The notes under the pieces are model-generated. The model ran no database searches and was not told where the DNA came from. It was given only the letters and a program-made list of their open reading frames with translations. Positions 6,913 to 18,095 of a stretch of DNA of 64,000 nt are shown in pieces. Every line of letters begins with the position of its first letter. Positions within the stretch are counted from its first letter, which is position 1. This DNA comes from Hydrococcus rivularis NIES-593. Lineage in GTDB: Bacteria > Cyanobacteriota > Cyanobacteriia > Cyanobacteriales > Microcystaceae. The DNA is taken from the NCBI RefSeq assembly GCF_001904635.1, contig NZ_MRCB01000013.1, positions 1 to 64,000 of the forward strand, given 5' to 3'. The position numbers and the translations under genes are program-made.

Positions 6913-9876
6913 TTACCCTTCCTTGTATGCCTCCATACCCTCGCAAGAACAAACTAAATTTCTGTCTCCGTAGGCATTATCGATTCGTCCTACAGGCGGC
7001 CAGAATTTGTATTCTTTTGTCCAAGGTGCGGGATAAGCAGCTTGTTCGCGGGAATAGGGACGATTCCATTCCCCTGCAATCAGCACTTCTGCCGTATGGG
7101 GCGCATTTTTGAGGGGATTATTTTCGGGATCGATCTTGCCCTGGGCAATGGCTTCGACTTCCTGATAAATAGCAATCATTGCATCGCAGAATCGGTCTAA
7201 TTCATCCTTAGACTCGCTCTCTGTCGGTTCTACCATCATCGTTCCCGGTACGGGCCAAGAAACGGTAGGCGCATGGAAGCCATAGTCCATTAGTCGCTTA
7301 GCGACATCTTCCACCTGAATGCCTGCCTGTTTCTTGAGGGGGCGCAAATCGATTACGCATTCGTGGGCGACTGTCCCCTCCTTGCCTTTAAACAGGACGG
7401 GATAGTAAGATGCGAGACGATGGGCGATATAGTTAGCATTGAGAATCGCCACTTTAGTTGCTTCTGTCAGTCCTTGCGACCCCATCATGGCGATATACAT
7501 CCAGGAAATCGTCAGAATGCTCGAACTTCCCCAAGGGGCAGCAGAAATCGCGCCAATCGATTGTTTAGGCTGGTCATTGCTGTTGTTTTCAAACAGATAA
7601 CCGTTCGTTCCGACGGATATTTCGGGTAAGAAGGGGACGAGATGAGCCTTTACGCCAATCGGACCCATGCCGGGACCGCCGCCGCCGTGGGGAATGCAGA
7701 AGGTTTTGTGCAAATTGAGGTGACAGACATCGGCACCAAAATCCGCAGGACGGCACAATCCCACTTGGGCATTCATATTTGCCCCATCCATGTACACTTG
7801 TCCGCCGTGACGGTGGACGATCTCGCAGATTTCGACAATCCCTTCCTCAAATACGCCGTGGGTAGAGGGATATGTAACCATCAAGGCAGCGAGATTATCG
7901 CGATGCTTGTCGGCTTTGGCCTTGAGGTCGTCAAGATCGATATTCCCATCGCGATCGCAGTTTACCGCTACTACCTTCATCCCGCACATCACCGCACTAG
8001 CCGGATTGGTTCCGTGGGCGGATTCGGGAATCAAGCATATATTGCGATGTCCTTCCCCTCTGGTTTGGTGATACTTGCGAATGACTTGCAGTCCCGCATA
8101 CTCTCCTTGAGATCCGGCATTCGGTTGTAGAGAAATGCCATCAAAGCCAGTAATTTCAGCTAGCCAGCTTTCCAACTGTTGGAAGAGGATCTGATAGCCT
8201 TCGGCTTGCGTTAGCGGCACAAAAGGATGCAGCTTACCAAATTCCGCCCAAGTTACGGGCATCATCTCAGCGGTCGCATTCAGCTTCATCGTACACGAAC
8301 CCAAAGGAATCATCGACGTATTGAGAGCCAAATCCTTGCTTTCTAGACGATGCAGGTAACGCAGCAATTCTGTCTCCGAATGATAGCGATTAAAAACGGG
8401 ATCGGTCAGATAGCTGCTAGTCCGGGTAAAAGTTGCCGGAAATTCAAATTCTGCCTCTTGCAGCAATTCTTCTAGCGAGAAGGGCAACGCTTCCTGGCGT
8501 GCAAAAATTTGCCATAGATCGATTAAATCTGGTACTGTCGTAGTTTCATCTAGGCTAATGCCGATTGAGTCTTCATCGAAGTAGCGTAGATTAATCTGAC
8601 GAGCTTCTGCCGCCCTAATAATTGCCCTTGCCTTACCATTGCCTACGCCAACTCGTAGGGTATCGAAGAACGGTTCTGATTCGATCTTGTAGTCAAGACG
8701 CTTTAATCCTTCTGCCAGGATGACCGCCAACCGATGGACTCGTTGGGCAATCTTTCTAATCCCTTCGGAACCGTGATAGACGGCATACATAGAAGCTATA
8801 ACTGCCAATAGGACTTGGGCAGTACAAATATTACTGGTAGCTTTATCCCGACGAATGTGCTGTTCCCGCGTTTGCAGTGCCAATCGCAAAGCTGGCTTGC
8901 CCTGCGCATCTTTGGAAACCCCAACGATACGCCCTGGAATCTGACGTTTATATTCCTCTTTGGTCGCGAAGTAAGCAGCATGAGGGCCGCCATATCCTAA
9001 CGGCACGCCAAAGCGTTGCGTGTTTCCGACGGCAATGTCTGCCCCAAATTCGCCAGGAGGAGTCAGTAGCGCTAGACTGAGAAGATCGGCAGCTACTGTG
9101 ACTAAAGCGCCAGCTTCGTGCGCCTTGTTAATAAATTCGCGATAGTTATAGATAGTGCCATCGGTAGCTGGATACTGGAGGAGTACGCCAAAGACGGGTC
9201 TCTCGAAGTTAAAAAGACGATGATCTCCGACAATAACCTCAATGCCTAGAGGGTTAGCACGAGTTTTGACGACTTCGATAGTTTGGGGATGACAGCTACT
9301 AGAGACGAAAAAGGCATTTGCCCCCTTTTTTGACAACCCATAGCTCATGCTCATCGCTTCGGCGGCGGCTGTCCCTTCATCGAGCAAAGAGGCATTAGCA
9401 ATTTCCAAACCTGTCAGTTCGATAATCATGGTTTGGAAATTCAACAGAGCTTCTAGCCGTCCCTGGGCAATTTCTGCTTGATAAGGGGTGTAAGCGGTAT
9501 ACCAACCAGGATTTTCTAAAATATTGCGCTCGATGACGGGTGGGATGATGCAATCATAATATCCCATGCCGATATACGAGCGGAAAATCTGGTTTTTGGA
9601 GGCAATGGACTTCAACTGCGCCAAAGCCGCGTATTCACTTTGTGCCTCCGGTAATTGCAGGGGTTGAGCGAGTCGAATCGCTGCCGGGACGGTTTTTTCG
9701 ATGAGCTGCTCTAGGGAGGAAAATCCCAAGACTTCAAGCATTTGCTCGATTTCATTCGAACTCGGACCAATGTGCCGTTTGACAAATGAATCGGTAGGCG
9801 CTAAGGAAGTTTCTGGTGATAAAGGGTGTTGTCGTTGATTTGTCTGTCGATCGACTGCGATCTCCAAATTAGGCAT
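6913..9876 (-). CDS. gcvP: Glycine dehydrogenase (decarboxylating), P-protein
   Basis: The 987-aa homodimeric P-protein decarboxylates glycine and passes the aminomethyl group to lipoylated GcvH. This is the main photorespiratory glycine step in cyanobacteria. The pyridoxal-phosphate lysine is K724 in HLNLHKTF, followed by the glycine-rich loop [12 protein letters not shown]. The N-terminal [17 protein letters not shown] is typical. Full length. It lies 82 bp downstream of gcvH on the same strand, so they likely form an operon. gcvT is not in the window. Confidence 0.97.
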   Translation of the reverse strand: MPNLEIAVDRQTNQRQHPLSPETSLAPTDSFVKRHIGPSSNEIEQMLEVLGFSSLEQLIEKTVPAAIRLAQPLQLPEAQSEYAALAQLKSIASKNQIFRSYIGMGYYDCIIPPVIERNILENPGWYTAYTPYQAEIAQGRLEALLNFQTMIIELTGLEIANASLLDEGTAAAEAMSMSYGLSKKGANAFFVSSSCHPQTIEVVKTRANPLGIEVIVGDHRLFNFERPVFGVLLQYPATDGTIYNYREFINKAHEAGALVTVAADLLSLALLTPPGEFGADIAVGNTQRFGVPLGYGGPHAAYFATKEEYKRQIPGRIVGVSKDAQGKPALRLALQTREQHIRRDKATSNICTAQVLLAVIASMYAVYHGSEGIRKIAQRVHRLAVILAEGLKRLDYKIESEPFFDTLRVGVGNGKARAIIRAAEARQINLRYFDEDSIGISLDETTTVPDLIDLWQIFARQEALPFSLEELLQEAEFEFPATFTRTSSYLTDPVFNRYHSETELLRYLHRLESKDLALNTSMIPLGSCTMKLNATAEMMPVTWAEFGKLHPFVPLTQAEGYQILFQQLESWLAEITGFDGISLQPNAGSQGEYAGLQVIRKYHQTRGEGHRNICLIPESAHGTNPASAVMCGMKVVAVNCDRDGNIDLDDLKAKADKHRDNLAALMVTYPSTHGVFEEGIVEICEIVHRHGGQVYMDGANMNAQVGLCRPADFGADVCHLNLHKTFCIPHGGGGPGMGPIGVKAHLVPFLPEISVGTNGYLFENNSNDQPKQSIGAISAAPWGSSSILTISWMYIAMMGSQGLTEATKVAILNANYIAHRLASYYPVLFKGKEGTVAHECVIDLRPLKKQAGIQVEDVAKRLMDYGFHAPTVSWPVPGTMMVEPTESESKDELDRFCDAMIAIYQEVEAIAQGKIDPENNPLKNAPHTAEVLIAGEWNRPYSREQAAYPAPWTKEYKFWPPVGRIDNAYGDRNLVCSCEGMEAYKEG

Positions 9877-9958
9877 ATCTAGGACGAATTGCTATAAGGG
9901 TTGTCGGGTGTTGCCAGGATCGATCCTAGCGCTACCTCTTTATTATTTTGTAACAAAA

Positions 9959-10354
9959 TTAAGATTCGCCTTCGACGTGCGATCGATACTCGTCCGCAGA
10001 TAGCGTGTGGGCAAGTGCCGTGTCGGGATCGCTTACTCGAACTTTTAATAACCATCCTTCGCCATAAGGATCGTCAGCAACGAGTTCTGGCGATTGAACC
10101 ATAGCGTCGTTTCGTTCGATTACTGTACCAGAGACGGGAGGATATAAATCCTCAACAGCTTTAACTGATTCAATCGTACCGAAGCTTTCGCCAACTTTTA
10201 GCGTCTCGCCAACTTCTGGCAATTCTAGAAGAACGATATCGCCGAGTTGATCGATGGCAAAGGCACTGATGCCAATGGTAGCGATTTCGCCTTCTAGACG
10301 AACGTATTCATGAGAGTCGAGATATCTGAGATCGTCTGGATATTCTAGTTCCAT
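9959..10354 (-). CDS. gcvH: Glycine cleavage system H protein
   Basis: The 131-aa carrier has the lipoylation site in [18 protein letters not shown], with Lys65 as the modified residue. It shuttles the aminomethyl group between the P and T proteins. The ATG start gives the standard N-terminus ([15 protein letters not shown]). gcvP follows on the same strand. The upstream region is shared with the divergent phasin-like gene. Confidence 0.96.
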   Translation of the reverse strand: MELEYPDDLRYLDSHEYVRLEGEIATIGISAFAIDQLGDIVLLELPEVGETLKVGESFGTIESVKAVEDLYPPVSGTVIERNDAMVQSPELVADDPYGEGWLLKVRVSDPDTALAHTLSADEYRSHVEGES

Positions 10355-10509
10355 TTTCTATCCTCTAAATCCGCAGCAAAGCTTAGTTTACAATGTCTTT
10401 GCTATCAGTTATTAGATTTTGTTTTCCTCGCTTGGGTAGTCACTTTCCTTTTTTGTCTCTTATCCTTAGAAGTATAAGGACTTATCAAGTTTATAGTTTA
10501 ATTTTATTT

Positions 10510-10890
10510 ATGGCTGGTCTTGGAGACATCGTTCAAAAAGCATTTTATCTGGGTGTAGGACTCGCTTCCTACACTGCTGAAAAAGCAGGCAGTACTTTAG
10601 CTGAGCTAAAGACTCAAGCTCAAAAGCTCGCAGACGAGATGGTGGAGCGAGGTGAGATGACCACAGAAGAGGCACGCAAATACGTTGATGACATGATTAA
10701 ACAAGCTCAACAGCAACAGTCCATCCGTGAGTCAGAAAGGTCTGAATCTAAGTCTAGAGAACCTCGTCCGATTGAAATTGTTGTCGAAGATGAGGAATCG
10801 CAACAATCTGAAACAGAAGATCTAGATGCTTTACGCCGACAGGTGCAATCCCTTCAAGAGGAACTGAGCAAGCTTAGACGCGATAGCTAA
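10510..10890 (+). CDS. Phasin-like coiled-coil protein
   Basis: The 126-aa protein begins MAGLGDIVQKAFYLGVGLAS, followed by an amphipathic helix with LAELKTQAQKLADEMVERGEM and TTEEARKYVDDMIKQAQQQ. This is the pattern of small cyanobacterial phasin/PhaF-like proteins. The C-terminal half is charged and ends in a heptad-like segment (LDALRRQVQSLQEELSKLRR), probably a coiled coil. The frame is open upstream to 10393, but that part translates as random hydrophobic sequence, so the ATG at 10510 was chosen. A granule- or membrane-associated role is only an inference. Confidence 0.65.
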   Translation: MAGLGDIVQKAFYLGVGLASYTAEKAGSTLAELKTQAQKLADEMVERGEMTTEEARKYVDDMIKQAQQQQSIRESERSESKSREPRPIEIVVEDEESQQSETEDLDALRRQVQSLQEELSKLRRDS

Positions 10891-10989
10891 GTTGCTCAAT
10901 TTTGCCCGCTTAGATTCGATAGTTTTTGAGAGAGAAAAGTTTCTCTTTCTCGCCTCTAAAATGTTTAATTTTTTATTCAGAGATTGTCC

Positions 10990-11430
10990 ATGGAAGACTG
11001 GCAAAAAGATGTTTGGAAATTGCTAGAGAGTACGGCAGATGCCATCGACCGATTTTTCCAAGATGTTAGTCAGGAAACGATCGATGTTGCCGAACAAGTC
11101 AAAAACGAGATAGAAAGCACCTTAGCGCAGTTTTTGCACAATTGTCAGGATTTTTTAGAAGTGGCAATCGATTGTGAAAATGAGTTTTTTTTCTCAGAAA
11201 GATTAGACCTACTTTTTAACGAGGATGAGGATTGGATTTTCCAAGAAAGTTTAGAAGAGTTCGGATTAACATTCAATCCCAAAATAGAACCTTCTTTAGA
11301 AACTCACCCTGCATGTATCGGGTGTCGCCACTATCATGGTCGAGTATACGGAGAAAATTTACTTGTCTGTGGAATGCATCCTTACGGTTGGGACGATCGC
11401 AATTGCCCTGATTGGGAAAATATTCAATAA
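10990..11430 (+). CDS. Conserved hypothetical protein with C-terminal Cys cluster
   Basis: The 146-aa acidic protein starts MEDWQKDVWKLLESTADAID. An alpha-helical N-terminal half is followed by a C-terminal part with CIGCRHYHG, VCGMHPYGW and NCPDWE. The four cysteines and the neighbouring histidines suggest a small metal site. I know of no function. It lies 99 bp after the phasin-like gene on the same strand. A TTG at 10984 is an alternative start. Confidence 0.7.
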   Translation: MEDWQKDVWKLLESTADAIDRFFQDVSQETIDVAEQVKNEIESTLAQFLHNCQDFLEVAIDCENEFFFSERLDLLFNEDEDWIFQESLEEFGLTFNPKIEPSLETHPACIGCRHYHGRVYGENLLVCGMHPYGWDDRNCPDWENIQ

Positions 11431-11489
11431 GATTTTTTTAATTCATATTTTGTAACTCATGGATCGAGATTTTTGAATCTGACTTAAGA

Positions 11490-11735
11490 TTGATGGTAGA
11501 AGAGCGAGTTACTTCGATAATAGGATGTAAAAGCACCGTAGGGAAGTTTTGCCGTTGTGTTCCCTTACTATACGTTGAAGGAGAGCGATGTCAAACGTGT
11601 AGGCGGTGGAGATAATAAACAAACCTTACAAAGGCGGTGTGGAGTTTTTATCGCTTCCTCCACTTTATTGCTATCGAAGGGAGACTAAACTCTCTATCAG
11701 AACGGTCGTAGATAGCAAACGTGTCAACCCCTGTT
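11490..11735. other. Structured, repeat-bearing intergenic segment (possible ncRNA)
   Basis: No credible reading frame exists here, but local complementarity is dense: AGGGAA/TTCCCT (11540-11565), GTGGAG/CTCCAC (11639-11663) and GCTATC/GATAGC (11670-11716). Direct repeats are CAAACGTGT at 11592 and 11716, and AGGCGGTGGAG / AGGCGGTGTGGAG at 11601 and 11632. A strong terminator lies at 11781-11810. It could be a structured RNA or an eroded mobile element. It does not match tmRNA, RNase P RNA or SRP RNA as I know them. Confidence 0.3.
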
Positions 11736-11780
11736 TTAGCTAGCTAAAGATAACATAATCAATAAATACTTAAAACTTAA

Positions 11781-11810
11781 AACACCTTGGATAGTATTAT
11801 CCAAGGTGTT
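11781..11810. terminator. Strong hairpin terminator
   Basis: A perfect 13-bp inverted repeat (AACACCTTGGATA and its complement) closes a GTAT loop, with A- and T-rich flanks. It can stop transcription from either side: the + strand segment above or the minus-strand small gene at 11947-12099. Confidence 0.7.
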
Positions 11811-11946
11811 TATCTAAATAGTTTTTTCAAATAGAAGCCGCGATCGCTAGACCAAAAATAATAGAATTGGTGGAGATAAATAAATTCCTCCACCTAATTT
11901 AGGTTACCCAAAAATTCCGTAAATCTGTCTTTTAGATTTTTAACTT

Positions 11947-12099
11947 TCACCACTCTGTTTCTGAAGCTTGCTCGTAAGGTTCTCCTTCAAACGGTTGTAA
12001 ACCAATGTTAGGATATTCATCGTCATTGGGACCAAAAATTCGAGCAAATGCTTCTGTAAGATATTGAACGAAGTTTTGTAAAAAATTGGTAATAGTCAT
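11947..12099 (-). CDS. Small conserved-looking acidic protein
   Basis: A 50-codon frame starts MTITNFLQNFVQYLTEAFAR, continues with IFGPNDDEYPNIGLQPFEGE and ends in TEW. A good ribosome-binding site (GGAGGG, 7 nt before the ATG) supports it. The N-terminal half is an amphipathic helix and the C-terminal half is acidic and proline-containing. I recall short cyanobacterial proteins with the same helix plus P-x-D-x-YP-x-x-G-x-QPF layout, but no function. It is too short for most gene finders. Confidence 0.7.
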   Translation of the reverse strand: MTITNFLQNFVQYLTEAFARIFGPNDDEYPNIGLQPFEGEPYEQASETEW

Positions 12100-12163
12100 A
12101 TTCTTTCCCTCCTATTTTGCTTGAGAACTTTGATTAAACTTTGGTGGATGAAGAGAAGAAATT

Positions 12164-12209
12164 AATTCAGTCTCTACTTACCCTTGAATTCAGTCTCTAC
12201 TTACCCTTG
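12164..12209. repeat. Perfect 23-bp tandem duplication
   Basis: The 23-mer beginning AATTCAGTCTCTACTTACC is present twice in direct succession (12164-12186 and 12187-12209) with no mismatch. It lies upstream of the small minus-strand gene. It looks recent and may vary between strains. Confidence 0.85.
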
Positions 12210-12454
12210 ATTATCTGATTATCTCGATCGAATTAAAGATTGACACCCAATCGAAATAATTATTGAAGGATTGTTAGATTACTTTGTTTTTTCCTGTCGC
12301 TTGTTTGTATTTTTACGAAGTTATATGTAGTTTTAAGCTTGATGGACTTCACTTAAGGAACTTAAGGATAAGCGATCGATCGCAAGTTTTACATACAAGA
12401 AACGCAATTTGTCAACCGCCATAGACATTTCGTAACAAAATCGTTACTTTTGTT

Positions 12455-12460
12455 TATAAT
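12455..12460 (+). promoter_or_regulatory. -10 box of candidate small RNA
   Basis: A consensus TATAAT lies 6 nt before the first base of a structured segment that ends in a terminator. Upstream is an inverted repeat GTAAC-AAAATC-GTTAC (12432-12447), which could bind a regulator. Its spacing does not fit the NtcA consensus. Confidence 0.5.
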
Positions 12461-12466
12461 ATGGCA

Positions 12467-12584
12467 ATAACCTTACTTGGAGCTTAAATTCCTTAAGCTT
12501 GAGCAAAGGGTTCATAGTTTGGTTATCTCCCATTGACATTGAGTTCTCCTATCCTAACCTCGGTGCAAACTGGGGTTTTTTTTT
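12467..12584 (+). ncRNA. Candidate small regulatory RNA upstream of dnaX
   Basis: Four independent signals define a transcript of about 118 nt. A TATAAT box lies at 12455. An outer stem pairs ATAACC (12467-12472) with GGTTAT (12521-12526), and encloses a hairpin GCTTAA/TTAAGC (12482-12498). An intrinsic terminator follows, AACCTC/GGGGTT at 12556-12577 with nine T. No open reading frame of note is inside. It did not match the Yfr1 core or other RNAs I know. A new promoter starts in its T run, directed at dnaX. Confidence 0.55.
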
Positions 12585-12610
12585 GAGCTTTAAGATGCCC
12601 TTGATATAAT
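12583..12610 (+). promoter_or_regulatory. Promoter for dnaX leader
   Basis: TTGAGC (12583-12588) and TATAAT (12605-12610) are separated by 16 bp. Transcription would start near 12617 and leave a 5' leader of about 175 nt. The leader holds a bulged hairpin at 12696-12721 (AACAAGTC pairing with GACT-CC-TGTT around an 8-nt loop). Confidence 0.5.
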
Positions 12611-12792
12611 ACATTTGTTCCGATCTATTGCGGGATGGTACGTAGGATAATAGAACTCCCCCGTGAGTAGATAACACCGGTTGAACGCCCACAATAACAA
12701 GTCTCGCTCGCGACTCCTGTTGGTCGCACTACATATTATGACTAATTAAATGGATTTGATATAACTGGTTAGCGATCGCTGGTCACTGATAT

Positions 12793-14862
12793 ATGGCTTA
12801 CGAACCTCTGCATCACAAATACCGCCCTCAAACCTTTGCTGACCTAGTGGGACAGGAAGCGATCGCGACTACCTTGACCAATGCCATTGTCAGCCAACGA
12901 ATTGCGCCTGCCTATCTATTTGCGGGACCGAGGGGAACGGGGAAGACATCTTCAGCAAGAATTTTGACGAAATCTCTCAATTGTCTGTCAAGCGAGCGAC
13001 CAACGCCAACGCCATGCGGAAAATGCGAGGTTTGTCGGGCGATCGCGCGAGGTTCGGCACTAGACGCGATCGAGATTGACGCAGCTAGTAATACGGGAGT
13101 CGATCACATCCGCGATCTCATCGAAAGAGCGCAATTTGCTCCGGTACAGTGTCGCTACAAGGTTTATGCGATCGATGAATGCCATATGCTCAGCACTGCC
13201 GCGTTTAATGCCTTGCTAAAAACCTTAGAAGAACCGCCAGAACGGGTAATCTTTATCCTTGCCACCACCGATCCCCAGCGAGTTTTGCCCACCATTATCT
13301 CTCGCTGCCAGCGCTTTGATTTTCGGCGGATTCCTTTAGAGTCGATGGTAGCCCATCTAAAGTACATTGCCAACCAAGAAAATATCGAGATTAATGACGA
13401 AGCGATTACCTTAGTCGCACAAATTGCCAATGGCGGATTGAGAGATGCTCAAAGTCTGTTGGATCAATTGAGTTTATTGTCGGGTAAAATTACCCCCGAT
13501 CGCGTTTGGGATTTAGTCGGTTCTGTCGCCGAAAGGGATTTACTCAAGTTGCTCGGCGCGATCGCTTCAGATAGCGCAGAAGCGGTCTTAGAACAATGCC
13601 GCCACTTAATGAACCGAGGTCGAGAACCCTTAGTTATCTTGCAAAATTTAGCCAATTTTTACCTCAATCTTCTCATTGCCAAAACTGCACCCAACCGTCC
13701 CGATATGGTTGCCGCTACCTCGTCAACTTGGCAGCAATTGTGCCAGGAAGCGCAACGCTGGGAATTGGACGCAATTTTGCGAGGACAACAGCACCTCAAA
13801 GACAGCGAGGCACAACTAAAAAACACCACTCAACCGCGCCTGTGGCTGGAAGTTACCTTACTGGGACTATTGCCTTCTGCTTATCGTCGGGAGATATCCG
13901 TCGGAGGGCAAGCACCTATTATTAATTCAGAAGTCGCGTTCTCTCGTCGAGCAACGCAGTTACAGCCTTCTGCTAGCAATTCTATGGCAACGACTCCATC
14001 CAAGCCACCACAGGAAAAACCGCGATCGCAATTACCCACTTCCGCACCTCAAGCAATAGACTCCCCTGCTGCGCCAGTTCCCGTTGCCGACTCAATTTCT
14101 CAAACGCAAATTTGGCAAGCGTTATTAGAGCGCCTGCAAATATTTACCCAAGCTTTGCTCCGTTCCCATTGTCATCTAATAAGTTTAGACGAAAACGTCG
14201 CTTGGATTGGAGTTAAAAACGAGCGTTTACTCGGACTGGCGAGAGATAAACTGACCGAGATTGAAGCAGCTTTTCAGGCTGTTTGTCACTATCGAATTAA
14301 GGTTCATTTTCAAGTCGCAGCACCAATGGCTCCTGAGTCCCATTCAGAAGCGTTATCTAATCCTGACGCGGGGATGGGAAGAAAGGAAAATGGGGAAAAT
14401 CGCCATTCCTCAAGTTCGACTGCCAATGAGTCCTCAAAAATTATAGAATCGCAACCGATAAGCCAACCAACAGCAGCCCAACCCAAAAAAATATCGCAGC
14501 AACAGTCTCTTTCTCCTGTCAGATCCGAGCAGAGCATCAATAATAATGGCAGGAAGGAAACTCAACCTGGTTCTCTTGGTATTTCCCAATCTCTTGCAAT
14601 AGAGAATGGTTCGACTTTAGAGTTTTCTGGCGAAGATGCGCTTCAGAAAGCGGCTGAAAGCTTAGCTAAGTGTTTTGAGGGAGAAATCGTCCGCTTGGAT
14701 CGCCCTATCAATGACGAATTTCCCACAACTAATGAGAAAGCAGCAAATCTTCGGGTTTCCCAACCCCCTCAAGAAACCAAGCCGAATTTAGAAGAATCCT
14801 CCCCGAACCCACAGCGACTGGATTTAAGCCATTTCACCGAGGAAGATGACATTCCCTTTTGA
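12793..14862 (+). CDS. dnaX: DNA polymerase III subunits gamma/tau
   Basis: The 689-aa clamp-loader ATPase has Walker A GPRGTGKT (residues 45-52), the zinc module Cys64/75/78/81, the DEAD-like AIDECHML Walker B and the SRC sensor motif (ISRCQRFDF). The C-terminal third (from about 380) is low-complexity linker plus a region rich in Q, S and P, ending DLSHFTEEDDIPF. No intein is present, although some cyanobacterial dnaX genes carry one. A GCGATCGC site lies just upstream of the ATG. Confidence 0.96.
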   Translation: MAYEPLHHKYRPQTFADLVGQEAIATTLTNAIVSQRIAPAYLFAGPRGTGKTSSARILTKSLNCLSSERPTPTPCGKCEVCRAIARGSALDAIEIDAASNTGVDHIRDLIERAQFAPVQCRYKVYAIDECHMLSTAAFNALLKTLEEPPERVIFILATTDPQRVLPTIISRCQRFDFRRIPLESMVAHLKYIANQENIEINDEAITLVAQIANGGLRDAQSLLDQLSLLSGKITPDRVWDLVGSVAERDLLKLLGAIASDSAEAVLEQCRHLMNRGREPLVILQNLANFYLNLLIAKTAPNRPDMVAATSSTWQQLCQEAQRWELDAILRGQQHLKDSEAQLKNTTQPRLWLEVTLLGLLPSAYRREISVGGQAPIINSEVAFSRRATQLQPSASNSMATTPSKPPQEKPRSQLPTSAPQAIDSPAAPVPVADSISQTQIWQALLERLQIFTQALLRSHCHLISLDENVAWIGVKNERLLGLARDKLTEIEAAFQAVCHYRIKVHFQVAAPMAPESHSEALSNPDAGMGRKENGENRHSSSSTANESSKIIESQPISQPTAAQPKKISQQQSLSPVRSEQSINNNGRKETQPGSLGISQSLAIENGSTLEFSGEDALQKAAESLAKCFEGEIVRLDRPINDEFPTTNEKAANLRVSQPPQETKPNLEESSPNPQRLDLSHFTEEDDIPF

Positions 14863-14929
14863 GCTGAATTCTTCTCCCAGAAAAGTTGACACTCACGACC
14901 TCAGCTAGAGATAATTGTAGTTTGTGTGA

Positions 14930-16294
<1,365 letters not shown>

Positions 16295-16299
16295 TCAGC

Positions 16300-16358
16300 G
16301 ATTGGTTACTAGCTAACTACCAACTAACTACTAACTACTAACTACTACTAACTATTGA
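16300..16358. repeat. Short tandem repeats (ACTAACT type)
   Basis: The purA-rplY gap is filled with imperfect tandem copies of TAACTAC/ACTAACT. Similar blocks occur at 49660-49740, 63110-63150 and 28066-28092. Short tandemly repeated sequences of this kind are typical of cyanobacterial intergenic DNA. Confidence 0.7.
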
Positions 16359-16363
16359 ATCCT

Positions 16364-16969
16364 ATGTCAGTTACAGTTGAATGTCGCAAAAGACCAGAAG
16401 GCAGTAAACCAAACGCACTTCGCCGTCAAGGATTGATTCCTGCTGCTTTATACGGACACAAAGGTGCCGAATCTGTCTCTTTAACTATCAACGAGAAAGA
16501 CGCATATTTTTTACTTCGACGAGCTTCTGTCAACAATACCTTAGTTGACCTTCAAATTCCCGATCTCCCTTGGAATGGAAAAGTCTTGATCAGAGAGGTT
16601 CAAGCTCATCCTTGGAAAAAAACGCTTTACCATCTCAGCTTTTTCTCGGTTGCTGCTCACGCCAGCATTGAGGTGACGGTGCCTCTCAACCCAGTTGGAG
16701 ATGCACCCGGAGTCAAACAGGGAGGAGTTCTCGAGCAAATCCTGACCGAATTAACGGTAAAATGCGCTCCCGATCGCATCCCAGCATCTATCGAGATCGA
16801 TATTTCCAAGCTCAATATTGGAGACAACTTGCAAGTGAGCGATCTAGCCTTGCCAGAAGGAGTAGTCGCAACAGACGATCCCAATGCAACGGTTCTCTCC
16901 ATTCTTGCTCCCGCTGTCATGGCAGAGGAAGTACCAGTCGCAGCTGAAGAAGCAACTAAGGAATCCTAA
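16364..16969 (+). CDS. rplY: 50S ribosomal protein L25 (CTC family)
   Basis: The 201-aa protein has the L25 5S-rRNA-binding domain at the N-terminus (SVTVECRKRPEGSKPNALRR, then GLIPAALYGH) and the second, CTC-type beta domain from about residue 95 (VPLNPVGDAPGVKQGGVL, GDNLQVSDLALPEGV). It ends in an alanine/glutamate-rich tail. The ATG at 16364 is preferred over the TTG at 16355. It has its own terminator. Confidence 0.93.
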   Translation: MSVTVECRKRPEGSKPNALRRQGLIPAALYGHKGAESVSLTINEKDAYFLLRRASVNNTLVDLQIPDLPWNGKVLIREVQAHPWKKTLYHLSFFSVAAHASIEVTVPLNPVGDAPGVKQGGVLEQILTELTVKCAPDRIPASIEIDISKLNIGDNLQVSDLALPEGVVATDDPNATVLSILAPAVMAEEVPVAAEEATKES

Positions 16970-16993
16970 CGTTTCTCGTTATTTCTTTCTCAA

Positions 16994-17024
16994 ACCAGGG
17001 CACATCCGTCTCCCTGGTTTTTTT
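16994..17024 (+). terminator. rplY terminator
   Basis: ACCAGGG and CCCTGGT form a 7-bp stem around an 11-nt loop, followed by a run of T. It lies 25 bp after the rplY stop. Confidence 0.85.
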
Positions 17025-17075
17025 GCACTTTATTCCTTAATATCTAGAAAAATTCCTCTCAAACGATAGAAGTCT

Positions 17076-18068
17076 ATGGGTAAATATCACGTATACGGAA
17101 TTGGTAATGCTTTAGTCGATATGGAATTTGAAGTCACCCCCGAATTCCTGCAACAGTTGAAGATCGATAAAGGGGTCATGACGTTGGTGGACGAAGCGCG
17201 CCAAACAGAAATTATGGCGCAAGTAGACGGTTTGCGCTGTAAAAAAAGCAGTGGCGGTTCGGCAGCGAACACGATGGTCGCGATCGCTCAGTTAGGGGGT
17301 AAAGGCTTTTATTCTTGTAAAGTTGCCAAGGACGAGAGCGGTTATTTTTATCTGGAAGATTTACGCCGCTGCGGATTGGATACCAATTCCCACAATGGCG
17401 ATGAAGAAAGCGGGATTACGGGAAAATGTCTGGTCTTGGTTACTCCAGATGCCGATCGCACCATGAATACGTTTTTAGGCATCACGGCAAACCTATCCGA
17501 AGTGGAAATCGTTCCAGAAGCGCTAGTCGAGTCGGAATATCTATATGTGGAAGGCTATCTCGTTTCTTCGCCTACTGCAAAAGCCGCAGCCATTAAAGCC
17601 CGCGAAATCGCTCAACAGGCTGGGGTGAAAACGGCTTTGTCTTTATCCGATCCCAATATGGTGGAATTTTTTCAAGAGGGACTTCTGAAAGTTATCGGTT
17701 CGGGATTGGATTTGGTTTTTGCCAATGAAGCTGAAGCGCTCAAGATGGCTAAAACTAATGCGCTTGCTCAAGCGCTAGAATACTTCAAAACCTTAGCCAA
17801 AAGCTTTGCTATTACCCGTGGCGCGAAAGGTTCTCTTATTTATGACGGTCAAAAGCTTATCGAGATCGATGCAGTTAAAGTGCAGGCGATCGATACCGTT
17901 GGCGCTGGCGATATGTATGCGGGGGCTTTTCTATACGGGATTACTCACGGCATGAGCTATTCCGAAGCAGGCAAGTTAGCTTCTCTGGCTGCCTCTCGAA
18001 TTGTGACTCGTTTTGGTCCGAGATTAGAGGCACAAGAAATGCAATCTCTAATTGCCAGTCTGCGCTGA
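17076..18068 (+). CDS. PfkB-family carbohydrate/adenosine kinase
   Basis: The 330-aa sugar or nucleoside kinase shows the N-terminal [14 protein letters not shown], the substrate segment [17 protein letters not shown], and the C-terminal catalytic motif [16 protein letters not shown] with the general-base aspartate. Cyanobacterial homologues are commonly called adenosine kinase. Sequence alone does not separate adenosine, ribose or other substrates. A hairpin at 18096-18120 separates it from the convergent malQ. Confidence 0.88.
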   Translation: MGKYHVYGIGNALVDMEFEVTPEFLQQLKIDKGVMTLVDEARQTEIMAQVDGLRCKKSSGGSAANTMVAIAQLGGKGFYSCKVAKDESGYFYLEDLRRCGLDTNSHNGDEESGITGKCLVLVTPDADRTMNTFLGITANLSEVEIVPEALVESEYLYVEGYLVSSPTAKAAAIKAREIAQQAGVKTALSLSDPNMVEFFQEGLLKVIGSGLDLVFANEAEALKMAKTNALAQALEYFKTLAKSFAITRGAKGSLIYDGQKLIEIDAVKVQAIDTVGAGDMYAGAFLYGITHGMSYSEAGKLASLAASRIVTRFGPRLEAQEMQSLIASLR

Positions 18069-18095
18069 TATTTTTTATTGATTAGTAATTAGTAT

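Noticed and set aside
8815-9080. Frames on + across gcvP
   Set aside because: They are antisense shadows of a well conserved enzyme, with no start-site signals.
11490-11735. tmRNA, RNase P RNA or 6S RNA
   Set aside because: No tag-peptide reading frame, no GAGGAAAGTCC-like core and no long double-stranded closing stem were seen.
12432-12447. NtcA site
   Set aside because: GTAAC-AAAATC-GTTAC has GTA and TAC separated by 10 nt rather than 8, so it does not fit GTA-N8-TAC. It is kept only as a possible operator of unknown type.
16300-16358. CRISPR array
   Set aside because: The units are 7-mers in direct tandem without unique spacers. No cas genes were found in the window.
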